DNA of 64,000 nt, taken from NCBI GenBank assembly GCA_965153455.1, contig OZ234495.1, positions 20,146,875 to 20,210,874 of the forward strand, read 5' to 3'. Shown piece after piece: positions 35,501-46,115 of this stretch (position 1 is the stretch's first letter; each line of letters opens with the position of its first letter). Below the pieces are notes generated by a model. It ran no database searches and was not told where the DNA came from. It saw nothing but the letters and a program-made list of their open reading frames with translations. The DNA is from Sphagnum compactum (taxonomy: Eukaryota; Bryophyta; Sphagnopsida; Sphagnales). A program made the translations under genes and the position numbers.

Positions 35501-36559
35501 AATTTCAATTTAGTAGTTTAGTTTTGATTTTGAAATTTTGACAAGTATTAACTAAATGTAATAAAATTATTATCTCTATCAAAAGTTTTTAGTTGTGTTC
35601 CTAGTTGGACTATTTTCACAAACATGTATGATACTAGAGAGGGCTAGGGTTCAAATCTGACTATAAATTTTGAATTATTTAGCATAATACTTTTTTTTTG
35701 AAAATTGTGATAAAATTAAAAATAATTAAATTTATGTTGAAGCCACAAAAGTACTACAATAGTTCAATGACATAAGGGTGGTTGCACATATGCAACACTT
35801 GAAATATTGCACAAATTCCATTGTTAAGAGATTTATTATGTTTTAAGCAATTACGTCCTAGTTACAATAAGTAAATTAATGTAAGGTAACTTGGAGTTAG
35901 TTCTAGAGTTTAAACACAATTTCAATTTATTTGGATTTTTGAATGGAATATAATCCTTGAATGGGTGCCTTGATTCAATATTCTGGATTTGAGATCATGC
36001 CTTTCTTGTGTTGTTTTTGTGCTTGTTTTTGCAACTATTTGATGCAAGTTTGTGTTTTGTTTACAAGAGTGATTGTACTTGGAGTCATGTTTATTGTAAG
36101 TGAATAACATTTTGTTTTGCAAGTGATGCACTATTTAGAATGTTTTGTGTGATTTGTTTGGTGTGTGTGTGAATAACGATAGTTGTAGGCATTGATCATA
36201 TTTGCATAACAAATTTTGATTTTCTTGGTTTTCCTTTTAGAAAGCATTCTAACATGGTGCCTTTAAATTCAAACTTGAAAAAAATCATTTAAAAGTTTGA
36301 AAATCACATGGTCAATTTTAATCCAAATATAGATACATTAGAATTGGACTTTCAAAAGGCATTTTGATTTGTTGTTTTTGATCCATGTTAGCTAGTTTTG
36401 ACCCTCAATTATTAAGGTTATAATTTTTCACATTTTCCCACTTAAAAATTAACATTCCACATCCTCTTCCTCTATAAACCATGCCCATTTTTTCCATTTC
36501 GAACTTATAGTCATTTGTTGAAGGGAGTCTTCAAATTTAATATTTTTAAAAAAATAATA
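32561..36559. other. Mostly AT-rich intergenic; possible gene start near 33.0-33.4 kb not supported
   Basis: At 33000-33400 the minus strand has open frames and two similar donor-like sites (CTGCAGCAGGTAAG type, near 33020 and 32930), but no conserved protein is recognisable; it may be the remnant 5' part of the helicase pseudogene. From about 33700 rightwards the DNA is AT-rich with A-runs and T-runs and no gene seen. GGGTTCAAATC near 35648 looks like an isolated pol III B box without an A box. Confidence 0.4.
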
Positions 36560-37125
36560 AAGTTTGTTCCAAATCTTATCTCATTAGGTCTTAATAACTT
36601 CAAACTTTTATTTTTTTTGAAATTTTTTTAAAACAAAGCTTGACTTTTACAATGATTTGTAATATATATTGTTTCCTTTCACCGTTCTATGATCTTGATT
36701 ACCTAATCCAATTCTCTTATGTCTTCTAAAATAAGATCCAACACATGAGGAATACATTCATTATAAATAACATGAGGAATTTTTGCTTCTATAATTTGAC
36801 ATACGCACTTACAAGAAAACATCATTGTTAGTCATAACTTAAGCAACATTTTGTACTCCAATTTCTTCAATTGCTTTATTTGTTGAAAAGTAATATGTTA
36901 TTTTTTCCTGGCCACTTCTATCAATTACCTTTTTTTTTAATTCCTTTCAAACAAATGCTTAGATTGTTGAACAAAAGTTTATTAGTTATGTTTGTTCATC
37001 CATTGCAAATAATAATACAACTTATATTATCTAGCCACTTGATGATTTTATGCCTTCCAAGTCTTGAATCAAATTATTTTTCACATCAATTAAGATTTTT
37101 TTTCTTCTCAACTCTTCATAACCAA
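36560..37125 (-). mobile_element. Decayed hAT-like transposase fragment (DUF659-type region)
   Basis: The minus strand reads CNGWTNITNKLLFNNLSICLKG (residues like the TDGWTD..INFLV block), then about 36880-36820 AIEEIGVQNVA.VMTNN, then HVLDLILEDIRELD.VIKIIERVKGN near 36770-36670. These blocks occur in the same order and spacing in plant hAT/DUF659 transposase-like proteins. Several stops and frame breaks show it is dead. Neither ends nor target duplications are visible. It sits alone in AT-rich sequence. Confidence 0.65.
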
Positions 37126-38518
37126 GAATTGCAAATGTTAGACCATAATATGCAATAGGTAATAACATATTCTAAAAATTAAAAGATTTTGCAACATTAA
37201 AAAAAATTCCACATCCATAAGAGAATTTGGCAACATCCTTGTTCAAATTTTCTCTCTTTTTGCATACATGAATTCCAACTTCATTTAAATGTGGGTTGTG
37301 AAACATCCATTTTCTTTGCAATCTTTTCAAATTTGTTTACCAATTTTTTTTCTTTTTTCATTTTTGTTACAGAAAATTTGAAATGCAAAAGAATGTCTTT
37401 TGGAATACTACTACACATTTCAATATTATTTGATCTAGGTGAAAAACACATTTAGGTGGATAGTTTAGATTATCACAATTGTAATCTTTTGTGGATTGCA
37501 TATGAACTTCTAATGTAAATCCATATTTAACATTAACATTGTCAAATTTTTAATTATTCATGTTAAATAGACTTAAGTGGGAATCACATTAAAAATTATG
37601 AATAAGTTTTAAAAATAGAGTGGATTCATAATCAACTTTTGAAATGATGACATTACGTTTGTCACACAAAGAAAGTGAAAAATGTAAATTCAGTTTATGA
37701 TGTGTTTTTGTAATGTCAAAGTAAAAATTTAGAAAAAATAGTGCATTATCAAATGAAGAATTTAAGGATAAGATGCATTGAAAGTTTTCGAATATATTTC
37801 TTATCATTTTTATCATTTTATTTTAGTTCCATTTCACATTGAATTCCTCAAACTTTCATATCAATTTTTTCACGAATCACATGTCTATGGATATTTATAA
37901 AATGCCCTATCAATATTTGTGACCAACAACATATGGAAAATTATAAGATTTATAATTCAATAATTATTATAATACATGAATTTTAGCTAGTGTAAATTGT
38001 GAATTTTCAAAAGTGTGCCACTTAATCATGCTACAGCTAAGTAATGTTCCCTTACTTTTGTTGCAAATGAAGTTTTAAATTCTTTGGCACAAAATTTAGA
38101 ATTTAATTCCCATGTTTTTCCATGTTTTTGTGGAGGTTAACATAATTTACAAATTTCTAGTTAAGGGCCTTATTAGGAGGCCAAACATGTGACAAGACAT
38201 TTGAATCTAATTAAAAAGGCATTCCAAAATTCATTAACATCATTATGTGCATAAAATTTACAAAAAAAAAAAAAAACGAATTACATCACAATGTATAAAC
38301 CAAAATTTGGGTGAATAGAAAAAAAATGATTTCACATCACAAAATTTCATAAATTACAATCCCTACCACTTGATGGAGACTCATAAATAAACTTGTGGTT
38401 TGCCACACCCATTGAAAAAATTTCCTTTCTAATTGCCACTTCACAATTGGTAAAAATTCAAATTTAAAAATTGGGGAAAAATGCAAAGGGGCGGCAAAGA
38501 AGAAAGAAATGGGTATAA
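37126..38518. other. AT-rich, no gene seen
   Basis: Very AT-rich sequence with short frames only. It may include further parts of the decayed hAT element, but I cannot support specific motifs. Confidence 0.4.
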
Positions 38519-38790
38519 TAGTTTATAATGGAAAGGCAAGTGGCCAATAAAACTTTGAAAACCCATAAAAGTGGGTAACAACTTATAAATGAAATGCAAA
38601 TGGAAAGCAAAAGTTAAAACTAATTTTAAAAACCAACAGAAAGTGCACAACAATTTATAATGGAAAGGCAAATGGACAACTAAACTTTAAAAAATCAAAA
38701 GCAAAGGGGGCAATAGCTCATAATGGAAATGCAAATGGAAAATAAAAACTAGAAGTTTAGAAAACCAAAAACAACAAGGAGCTTATAAAG
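38519..38790 (+). repeat. Diverged ~60-72 bp tandem repeat, about four units
   Basis: Each unit starts like A(A/G)(C/T)TTATAATGGAAAGGC, then AAATGGA.AA and ends with a run like AAACC..AAAAG..GG(T/C)AA. Starts are near 38520, 38580, 38651 and 38715, with a fifth partial start near 38780. The minus frame across it is kept open by the repeat. Confidence 0.75.
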
Positions 38791-39339
38791 AGCTTCTTTG
38801 GAAACTTTTAAGATGTCAAATCCTACTACATAAATGGTATGAAGACAAAACCTTTGACCCAAAAAAGTTGTGACAAAATTATAATTTGCAAGTTATGGAA
38901 TTCAAGTTGTCGAGGGTTGTAGCATGTGGACCCACATAAAGCTCCACCATCTTGGAAAGTTGGAGGTGAACAAAGACAACACAAAAAGATGTAACACAAC
39001 GAGACAAGACAAAAATCCAAGGACCATATAATGATAACTTTTGCAAATATAGGTTCAAAAGTAAAGAGATATACACCTTACCAAACTTGTTTGCATCCAA
39101 GTAATCACATGGCTAAACAAAAATTCTAAAATCACAAGGGAGTAACAATGCAATGTAATGTCCGAAAACAAAAGTAACATAATGTGAGAAAAAACAAAAT
39201 TGTGTATCATTTTAAACCTAGAAAAAATGCATCTTTCCTTCTCAAATCATCTCTTATAAGCATCATTCCTTCACAAGGAAATATATTCATCCGTCACATA
39301 TGTTTGCCTTACCAATAACTTTTAATGCCAACATAGGGT

Positions 39340-39950
39340 TATGTAGGGCGTACATAGGGCCGATGAGCCAACCTTAGGTAGTTTTTTAGGATGGCCCTTA
39401 TGTAATCCCTAGGTAGCCCCTTAGGTAATCCTCAAGTACCCCCCTATGTGGACACTATGAAGCCCCCTCTTACATTATGAATCCACTTTAAATACCTAAT
39501 TAAATATTCTAACTAGGTATCTTTTAACCTAACATAAAAACCTCATAAATAGGCTTTTTGTAGCCCTTGAACATCCCATAACTTAAGTAGGTCCCTAGGT
39601 GTTTTTTTAGGTAGTCCAATGTTAAATAACCCCTAGGTATCCCTTAACTTAATAAATCTTTAGATAACCCCATAATAGTTTGTTGTAGCCTTCAAATAGC
39701 CCTTTGATCTCCCATAACCTAAATAGGCCCTTAAGTGTGTCCTTGAATAATCCCTAGGTTACCCCTTAGCTATGTTTTAGGTACCTCCTTGTTGGATTGT
39801 GAGCCAACATTAAATAGTCCTTTAAATAACCACAAGTTTCCCCTAACTTAATTAATCTTAAGCTAACCCCTTAAGAAGGGTTTGTGTAATTCTTTAACTC
39901 CCCCTTAAGTATCTCAAAAGCTAGTTAGGCCCTTAAGTAGACACAAGCAA
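39340..39950 (+). repeat. Degenerate CCCTTAGGTA-rich repeat field
   Basis: Many imperfect copies of a short motif around CCCTTAGGTA / CCCTAGGTA with spacing of about 20-40 bp. Larger blocks are also reiterated: CCCATAAC(T/C)TAA.TAGG at about 39573 and 39710, and TTAAATA..CC..TTAACTTAAT blocks at about 39622 and 39812. It looks like an ancient satellite field. I see no genes in it. Confidence 0.6.
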
Positions 39951-42891
39951 AACAAAGGAGGCTAGAAGAAACTTAAATCACCGTGGGTTATTTTCTTTTG
40001 GCACTATTTCATCCTACATTTGATTGTCGCCTTAAGTTTCATTGAAACCCATGCCTTTATTCTTAAAAATTCTATTATCTTTGTGGATTATTTTATTGCA
40101 TCACATTGTTGGTTTGTTAAGGATTTATTTTTCACAAATGAATTAAAAATGATTTCAACATTTTTCAAAACTTTTGATTCCAAATTCATTGTATGATCAC
40201 AAAGCTTCAGCTTCATATTTTGATTGCTTACGTCGTCAACAAATGTTGAATTCGGATTATATTATTCACTATCATCATATTTCCCTTTATAAAACAATGA
40301 TATAAAAGTGTTATTTTTTTGAAAGTATATATATGTGAGAATATTTTTCATCTTTTTTTATAAAAAAAATCACATAGTTTATTTTTATGCATAATATTCT
40401 ATTCAAAAGATTTCATTTCAAATTATTTTTTTTCAATAAATAATATGGATGTTTTCAAAACTTGAATGCATTAAATTTCATCTTTTATTCTAAATTAGAA
40501 TTTACATATATATGCAAGTGTGGATTTTGGACTATTATCAATCAAACACAATAATATATAATCCATATATTTCTTTGCAACAAATCATGATATCAATGTT
40601 TGGGGTTCATCCATTATTGATGACAAATTTATTGTTTCAATTTTTAAATCCAATTCTAAACATTTTAGGCCACAAGATTGATATTTAATTATGAATTATT
40701 ATCTTATTTTATTTCAATACTAATAATAATGTTATTGGGACAAAGATTTTAGTAATTTTATTTATTTTTCAATTGGTTAAAAAGAACCAAATCCTATTTG
40801 AAGAGGGTTCATATTATGTTTTACACCATGTTAACACATTATTCTTCCATTGCAGTGGGTTCCAAGCATAAATCGGTTTTTAGAGATAATTCCATATTTG
40901 TGAATTGCAAAATAATCTCCCCATAAATTGCTTGAAAGATTCATTCATTATTCAAATTCATTTATGATTTATGATTTTGTAAATTTGTAAATAAAAAATT
41001 GGATTCCATTCATTAAAGCATTAAGTTTTTATTATTTAATAATCAACATTGATTTAAATATTCCACATTAGTTTGCATAAATTATTTTGAGCTAATAATA
41101 TCTTGCAACAAAATGCTATTGAGTCAAAAAGGCAATTACGAACATTATAAAAATATGATTTTTTTTCATGTGAAATTTTGCTAATTTTACATCAATGAAT
41201 TCAAATGGTGAATTTCCATATTATTGTTCAATACTATTCAAGATTGATCAATACTTAAATTTTAAATAATTTATTGATGAATAAATTATTATATACCATT
41301 AGGACAACATAGAAAACATTCAAATTGGAAATATGTTACATTAAATTGTTAATCAACAAATCTTCCCTTGAAAAAAAAGATGTCTAATTCTTTAAAATCA
41401 TCTAAAATTTTATTAAATTTTCAGAAATCATCTTAAATTTTTGAAAATATGATTTTTCTTCAACCACAAAAATATTTATATGCAATTACCAAAAACAATT
41501 CCACCCATTAATTGAGTTTTTATTAAAATATCAAAAAATAACAAAACAATCTATGGAAGAGAAGGAAATTGCAAAAGTGCCAAGTTGATGGTGGGGACAT
41601 CTTCAAGGATGACAAAATGGCAATAGAGACAATGGGGATGAAGAAAATGATGAGGACTAGCATAGATACAAAAACTACCACAACCAAATATATATTTTTG
41701 AGGTCTTAAATAATTAATTTTGGCCTAAACCTACGTCATCACACCTAAAATTGTTGTAATATGCAGCTTATTGAAATGGATAGGCAACAAATTGTACATA
41801 TGTTTTAAAGGTTAAGATATTTAAATGTTCCAAAGTTTAAAACATAGTCAAAGATTTTGCAACATGTCAATGTGAATCTAATAACATTTAAGGCACTTTT
41901 GTGATTTTGGTTTGGACCCAAAGGGTTATTCGACCATTAGCAAATATGTCACAAATGTTAGGAAGATGTCAACTTGTGCTAACCATTACCCTTAAGGAAC
42001 TAATCTTAAACACAACTTCCAAACCAAATCTCTCATTTGGCTTGTAATTTTTGGAAAAATGAGAAAAAAAAAATCTGAAAAAAAAACCCAATTATATTAA
42101 TAATCACCCAAGTATTTTGTCCAATTTTTTAAAGAATTTCAAAATAAGTTTTTTTTTTTTTCCAACATAGTAATTGATTTAGTGACCTTTGTTGAATTGA
42201 ATTGACCATTAGTAACACATTTAGCAAAGAAAAGGTGATGAACATGTAACATGTGACAAACAATTTGAAGTTGGACTTTAAACCCATGACCTCCAAGATT
42301 CCATGTTTCATTAGTTCCTATGTTAGGTCCCTTGTGAAAATGAATTTGATTCCCACAACTTGGCTTCAATACGCCGATTCAAAATTGGTCAAATTTTTGG
42401 AACATTAATTTTGTGGAGACATAATTTGCTTTTGGTCAATATTGTGATTTGGTGAAATTGGCAATCATCAAAAGAAAATTTAGCAAAATTTTGGCTATAA
42501 AACTAAACACAAAAGTCAAAAAGTTGGAGCATATGTGTTTTTGGATGGCTATTGGAACATATAGTTTATTTTATTTTACTTTCAAAATCTATCAAGTTCA
42601 AGCCAATTCTTTCAATAAATATATTTGTACATGTCAAAATCAACAATTTCAAGTCAAAAAATGATGAAAACTTATGAGAAAATAAACTAGTATGGGGACC
42701 TTGTTAAGATTTTATGCTTAGCATAGTACAAAATGTTCATTGTCCTTTTATCTTTCCTATTTTCAAAATCCTTTTATAGTTTTGGTGTATCACACAAGAT
42801 GGATGTGATTGGCCTAGATCTACTCAACATTAGGCCAAAAATGGTTTGACATCTACTCGGGACGGAATTGGCTTAAACAAATAAAATAAAT
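39951..42891. other. Extremely AT-rich, no gene seen
   Basis: Dominated by short A/T runs with no frame above about 75 codons and no recognisable domain, RNA gene or terminal repeats. Confidence 0.5.
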
Positions 42892-43029
42892 TAGATGAAA
42901 ACTTCAATTGGAATTGAACAAAATTGGGCTAAAGTTAAGATGATATTGGACCAAATTGAATTATATTTGGTCTAATATCATCTTAACTTTAGCCCAATTT
43001 TGTTCAATTCCAATTGAAGTTTTCATCTA
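42892..43029. repeat. Near-perfect foldback: 65-bp arms, 8-base loop
   Basis: The left arm is 42892-42956, the loop TGAATTAT is 42957-42964 and the right arm is 42965-43029. The arms are complementary at 64 of 65 positions; the one exception would be a G-U pair in RNA. They begin TAGATGAAAACTTC and end GAAGTTTTCATCTA. No coding frame is present. The near identity in a region of old debris implies recent origin or selection. It could be a foldback MITE, an inverted duplication from a replication slip, or a young small-RNA hairpin precursor. Confidence 0.95.
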
Positions 43030-43475
43030 TATATATCTTATAATAGAGGTGTTATATTTGAAATATTCAAAATATTTTTTATTATATTATCACACCATTT
43101 GAGGGGCTACCCCTCCTTAGGAACTATACCCCTTTGTTGAATTTTGAACATGGTTCCCGAATGTCCCCAACCACATCACTATTTAAGTCCAAGTTGGTCC
43201 CATTTATGTTCCCCAAAAGGTTTTGTCAAAAAAAAGTGTCCCCACGGAAGTGCCCCAAACTCAAGTCCCTTGCATGTGCCATTTAATTGTGTCCCCCATT
43301 GAAAAAGTCCAAAACAAATGTCCATTCCCAATAGCCCTAGATCTTTTATAGGAAAAGAGAAGGGAAAAAAAATGATGGTCAAAGCAAGGATAGCATGTAA
43401 CTACTCTCTCTCTTTAAAAAAAATGGAAATTGAAAGATATAAGAGACAAGGAGCCAAGAAAGATACTTGTTCCCA

Positions 43476-43526
43476 TACATGTATGTTTGTATGTATGTAT
43501 GTATGTATGTATATGTGTATGTATAT
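43476..43526 (+). repeat. (GTAT)n microsatellite
   Basis: A run of GTAT units ending in (GTATAT), directly left of a compositionally different segment. Confidence 0.9.
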
Positions 43527-43532
43527 AACTGT

Positions 43533-43775
43533 ATTACGGAACGGACCCCTAGGGTTCCACCCCACCTAGAAATAAGAAAGCCCGATCGGGTAAGCCGCCG
43601 CCATTCCGATAGGTGGGAAGGGGGTCCACGAGGGGCCCTATTCCAAAGTGCGACGGGTCTGTTGATTCACGATCTCAAGCTTGTTTTCCACCGTCAATTC
43701 ACATTATACAATTGAAATGACCACACCGTCCCTTCTAAGGCAAAAGCTTGCAAAAGTGCCCGGGCCTTGAACGTT
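43533..43775. other. GC-rich island in AT-rich DNA, possible organellar insert
   Basis: About 240 bp with much higher G+C than either flank, including GGAAGGGGGTCC and CGATCGGGTAAGCCGCCGCC. There is no long frame and no tRNA or rRNA that I can identify. The style suggests plant mitochondrial DNA or a transposon end, but I cannot prove either. Confidence 0.4.
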
Positions 43776-45123
43776 AGTTATCTATATCTATATATATATA
43801 TATATGACCTTTGTCAAGCTAGTGTTGCAACTAATTAATAAATTATTATATTTGGATGCTTACCCAATGTAGAAGTCATGCTACACTTCCTTTAAAGCTT
43901 AGACTTTAGAAACAAAACCCCTCCCCCCCTTCCCAATGTGTGAAAGTCATATGTTAACACATATCAATATGTCGGTGACAATTCTTTGATAAATGATATT
44001 CTCTTGAGTTCCCGTATCCCAACTCTGCACTATGTTTCAAGAATGAACTACACATAAGTATCAAGGACTCTATTGTTGGGCATAAGCGATTGTAATGAGA
44101 ATCGAGACATCCTCTTTTCATCCATGAAGAGAGCAACGTCTATGACATTTTCATCCGAGAAGCAAAAGCGCTATGGAATCATTTTTGGGCCAATGCATCT
44201 TGCTTTCCGTAATGCCCTTTGTGCACGTCAAAGAATGGTCTCTATGGGATGGGGTCTAATTATTACCGAAAATAAGGGTGCGTTTGCTTACATTTAAAAA
44301 TTTATTAAAAAAAAGGTTTATTTTTGCAATGAATTCTTTTCATTTGTGCCTTAAAAAAAAGAAAAACTAAGTGGGCTTTCGTAATTTTATGTGTGTGTGT
44401 GTGTGTGTGCGAGTCCTATTTTTTCTTTAAATTTTTCTTTTTGTTTTTTCAACAAAAGTAGTGACAAAATTTTGGGAGATTTTGATATTTTAGTGAAAAT
44501 TTGAATAAAATATCAATTTTTTTATATTAGAAAATTTGAAAAAATTTTATCCCGGCTCGTGATATATGTGTAACATTTTTATCATATATATATAATTTTT
44601 TATTATGCAAAAAAAAGAAGTTAATGCTTGCATACATATTGTAGTGTTTTTATTTGCCATATTGAAAAAGAATTCATTAATGCTCCCATCAACTTACAAC
44701 TTTGGTGATTTCTTCTAAACCCCAAACATGTATGTTTATCATACTTATAATACACATTGTACATGAATTTGTAATAAAATTTTGGTTACACATGTAACTA
44801 ATGGGCCATGGGGGTTTGTTCATGAATGAATATAATCTTAGAAGCATTCATATAGGAGGATAAAGAGGATAAAGAAGATAGTAGTTGCACATTAGGCATA
44901 ATATAGTTGTAAATCCTCCCCAAATTTGGTGAAATTGGTAAGTAGTTGCAAAAGTAATCACAAACAACACATAGTTGCATGTAGTTACAAATAGGATGAT
45001 TGCATATTTCCACATTTTTTCTAGTGATGGGTCTCCCAATTATGGTTCTATCATGAGGGGAATTACAACCCAAATGGTGCAACGGTAACTCCTGGCATTA
45101 GTTCGGCACGTGGAAGCGAAAGT
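43776..45123. other. AT-rich, no gene seen
   Basis: Contains (TG)n at about 44391-44410 and (TA)n runs near 43790-43804. Near 45015-45026 TTTTTTCTAGTG looks like the right end of another CACTA-type MITE, but its left end was not found. The moderately open segment 43960-44300 has no recognisable product. Confidence 0.4.
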
Positions 45124-45233
45124 CACTAGAAGAAAAACTATCATTTGCAACCAATCATTTGTGACTGTAATAGTTGTAAACAACTATTGTTTGCACCTAT
45201 TATAGTTGCAAATGACAAGTTTTTCTTTTAGTG
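45124..45233. mobile_element. CACTA-ended MITE, 110 bp, with 3-bp target duplication
   Basis: Left end CACTAGAAGAAAAACT and right end (reverse complement) CACTAAAAGAAAAACT extend as inverted repeats of about 28 bp with one indel and two substitutions, continuing through TCATTTGCAAC. AGT flanks both sides (45121-45123 and 45234-45236), the 3-bp duplication expected for CACTA elements. The interior is a second small palindrome (AATAGTTGTAAACAACTATT). It has no coding capacity and must have been moved in trans. Confidence 0.85.
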
Positions 45234-45239
45234 AGTGTT

Positions 45240-46115
45240 AGTGGTAATGGAGCCACCGAAAGTGGTGGAACTATTGGGGGTGGTGGTGAAGTGGCATCCA
45301 CTAGTACGCAGAGACCATTGCTTGCATTTAATCAAGTTGCGGAATTCTTCCATAAGTTGTGACAAAATTACCAAAGGGTTAAGACTAAAAAGCTACGGAG
45401 TTTGCAAGATTTCCAACATAAGCCCCATGAAAGCTAGCGAAAAGCCTATGCACGGATGCGTAGGTTGATCATGGTGTGTAGGAATTCTCGAGCACCATTA
45501 GGACAACAATCACAAGGTCAGCCCACCAAGGCTATACCACTTAAGGCCAAGGATGCCAAACCATATTCAGGTGGTGGTTCCACATCCTATTCAACGGAAC
45601 AAGTGTTGGAGGTGTGGTGGGCATTACAAGAAGAAAAATTATCCCAATCCACCACAAGCCATAACTTCCAACCTTAATCCTAGCCAGCCATGTTCCCATT
45701 GTCATGTATATGGGTTTGATGGCGATCATTGCTTTACACTTCACCCAAATTTACAATAGGGTTAATCACAAAACACCAATGCTAATAAAGGCCACGGTCT
45801 GGGAAGGGCTAGAAGGGGAAAAGTGCGGTTAACCAAGGGTTGAACAACAAACCAGCTCAAGGCCAGCCTAACACCATGGAGGCTAGGTTTGCACAATTGG
45901 TGGCCTTAGTCACAAGCATGGCAGCCCATATGAATTTTTTTGCATCTTGGTTAAGGAAGGCCAAGGATTGGGAAGATGGTTAATCATTTGGGTCAAATGC
46001 GGATCAAAAATCCTTTTGTGGAGCTGATTTTTCAAAATTAATGGCACTGGATGAAGTGATGCCACATATGTCGAAAGATCATGAGTCATGGGTAGTAGGA
46101 GAGAGTGTTTTGTTG
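45240..46115 (+). mobile_element. Decayed retrotransposon gag fragment with zinc knuckles
   Basis: Across frame changes the plus strand reads STSTQRPLLAFNQVAEFFHKL, then NSRAPLGQQSQGQPTKAIPL and KDAKPYSGGG, then the knuckle CWRCGGHYKKKNYPNP (last Cys replaced by Tyr). A second knuckle-like unit follows, CSHCHVYGFDGDHC..LHPNL, then AQLVALVTSMAAHMN and FSKLMALDEVMPH. The layout is that of an LTR-retrotransposon gag. At least two frameshifts and several stops (for example near 45360 and 45980) show decay. No protease, reverse transcriptase, integrase or LTRs were found nearby, so only gag remains. Assignment to Ty3 or Ty1 is uncertain. Confidence 0.75.
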
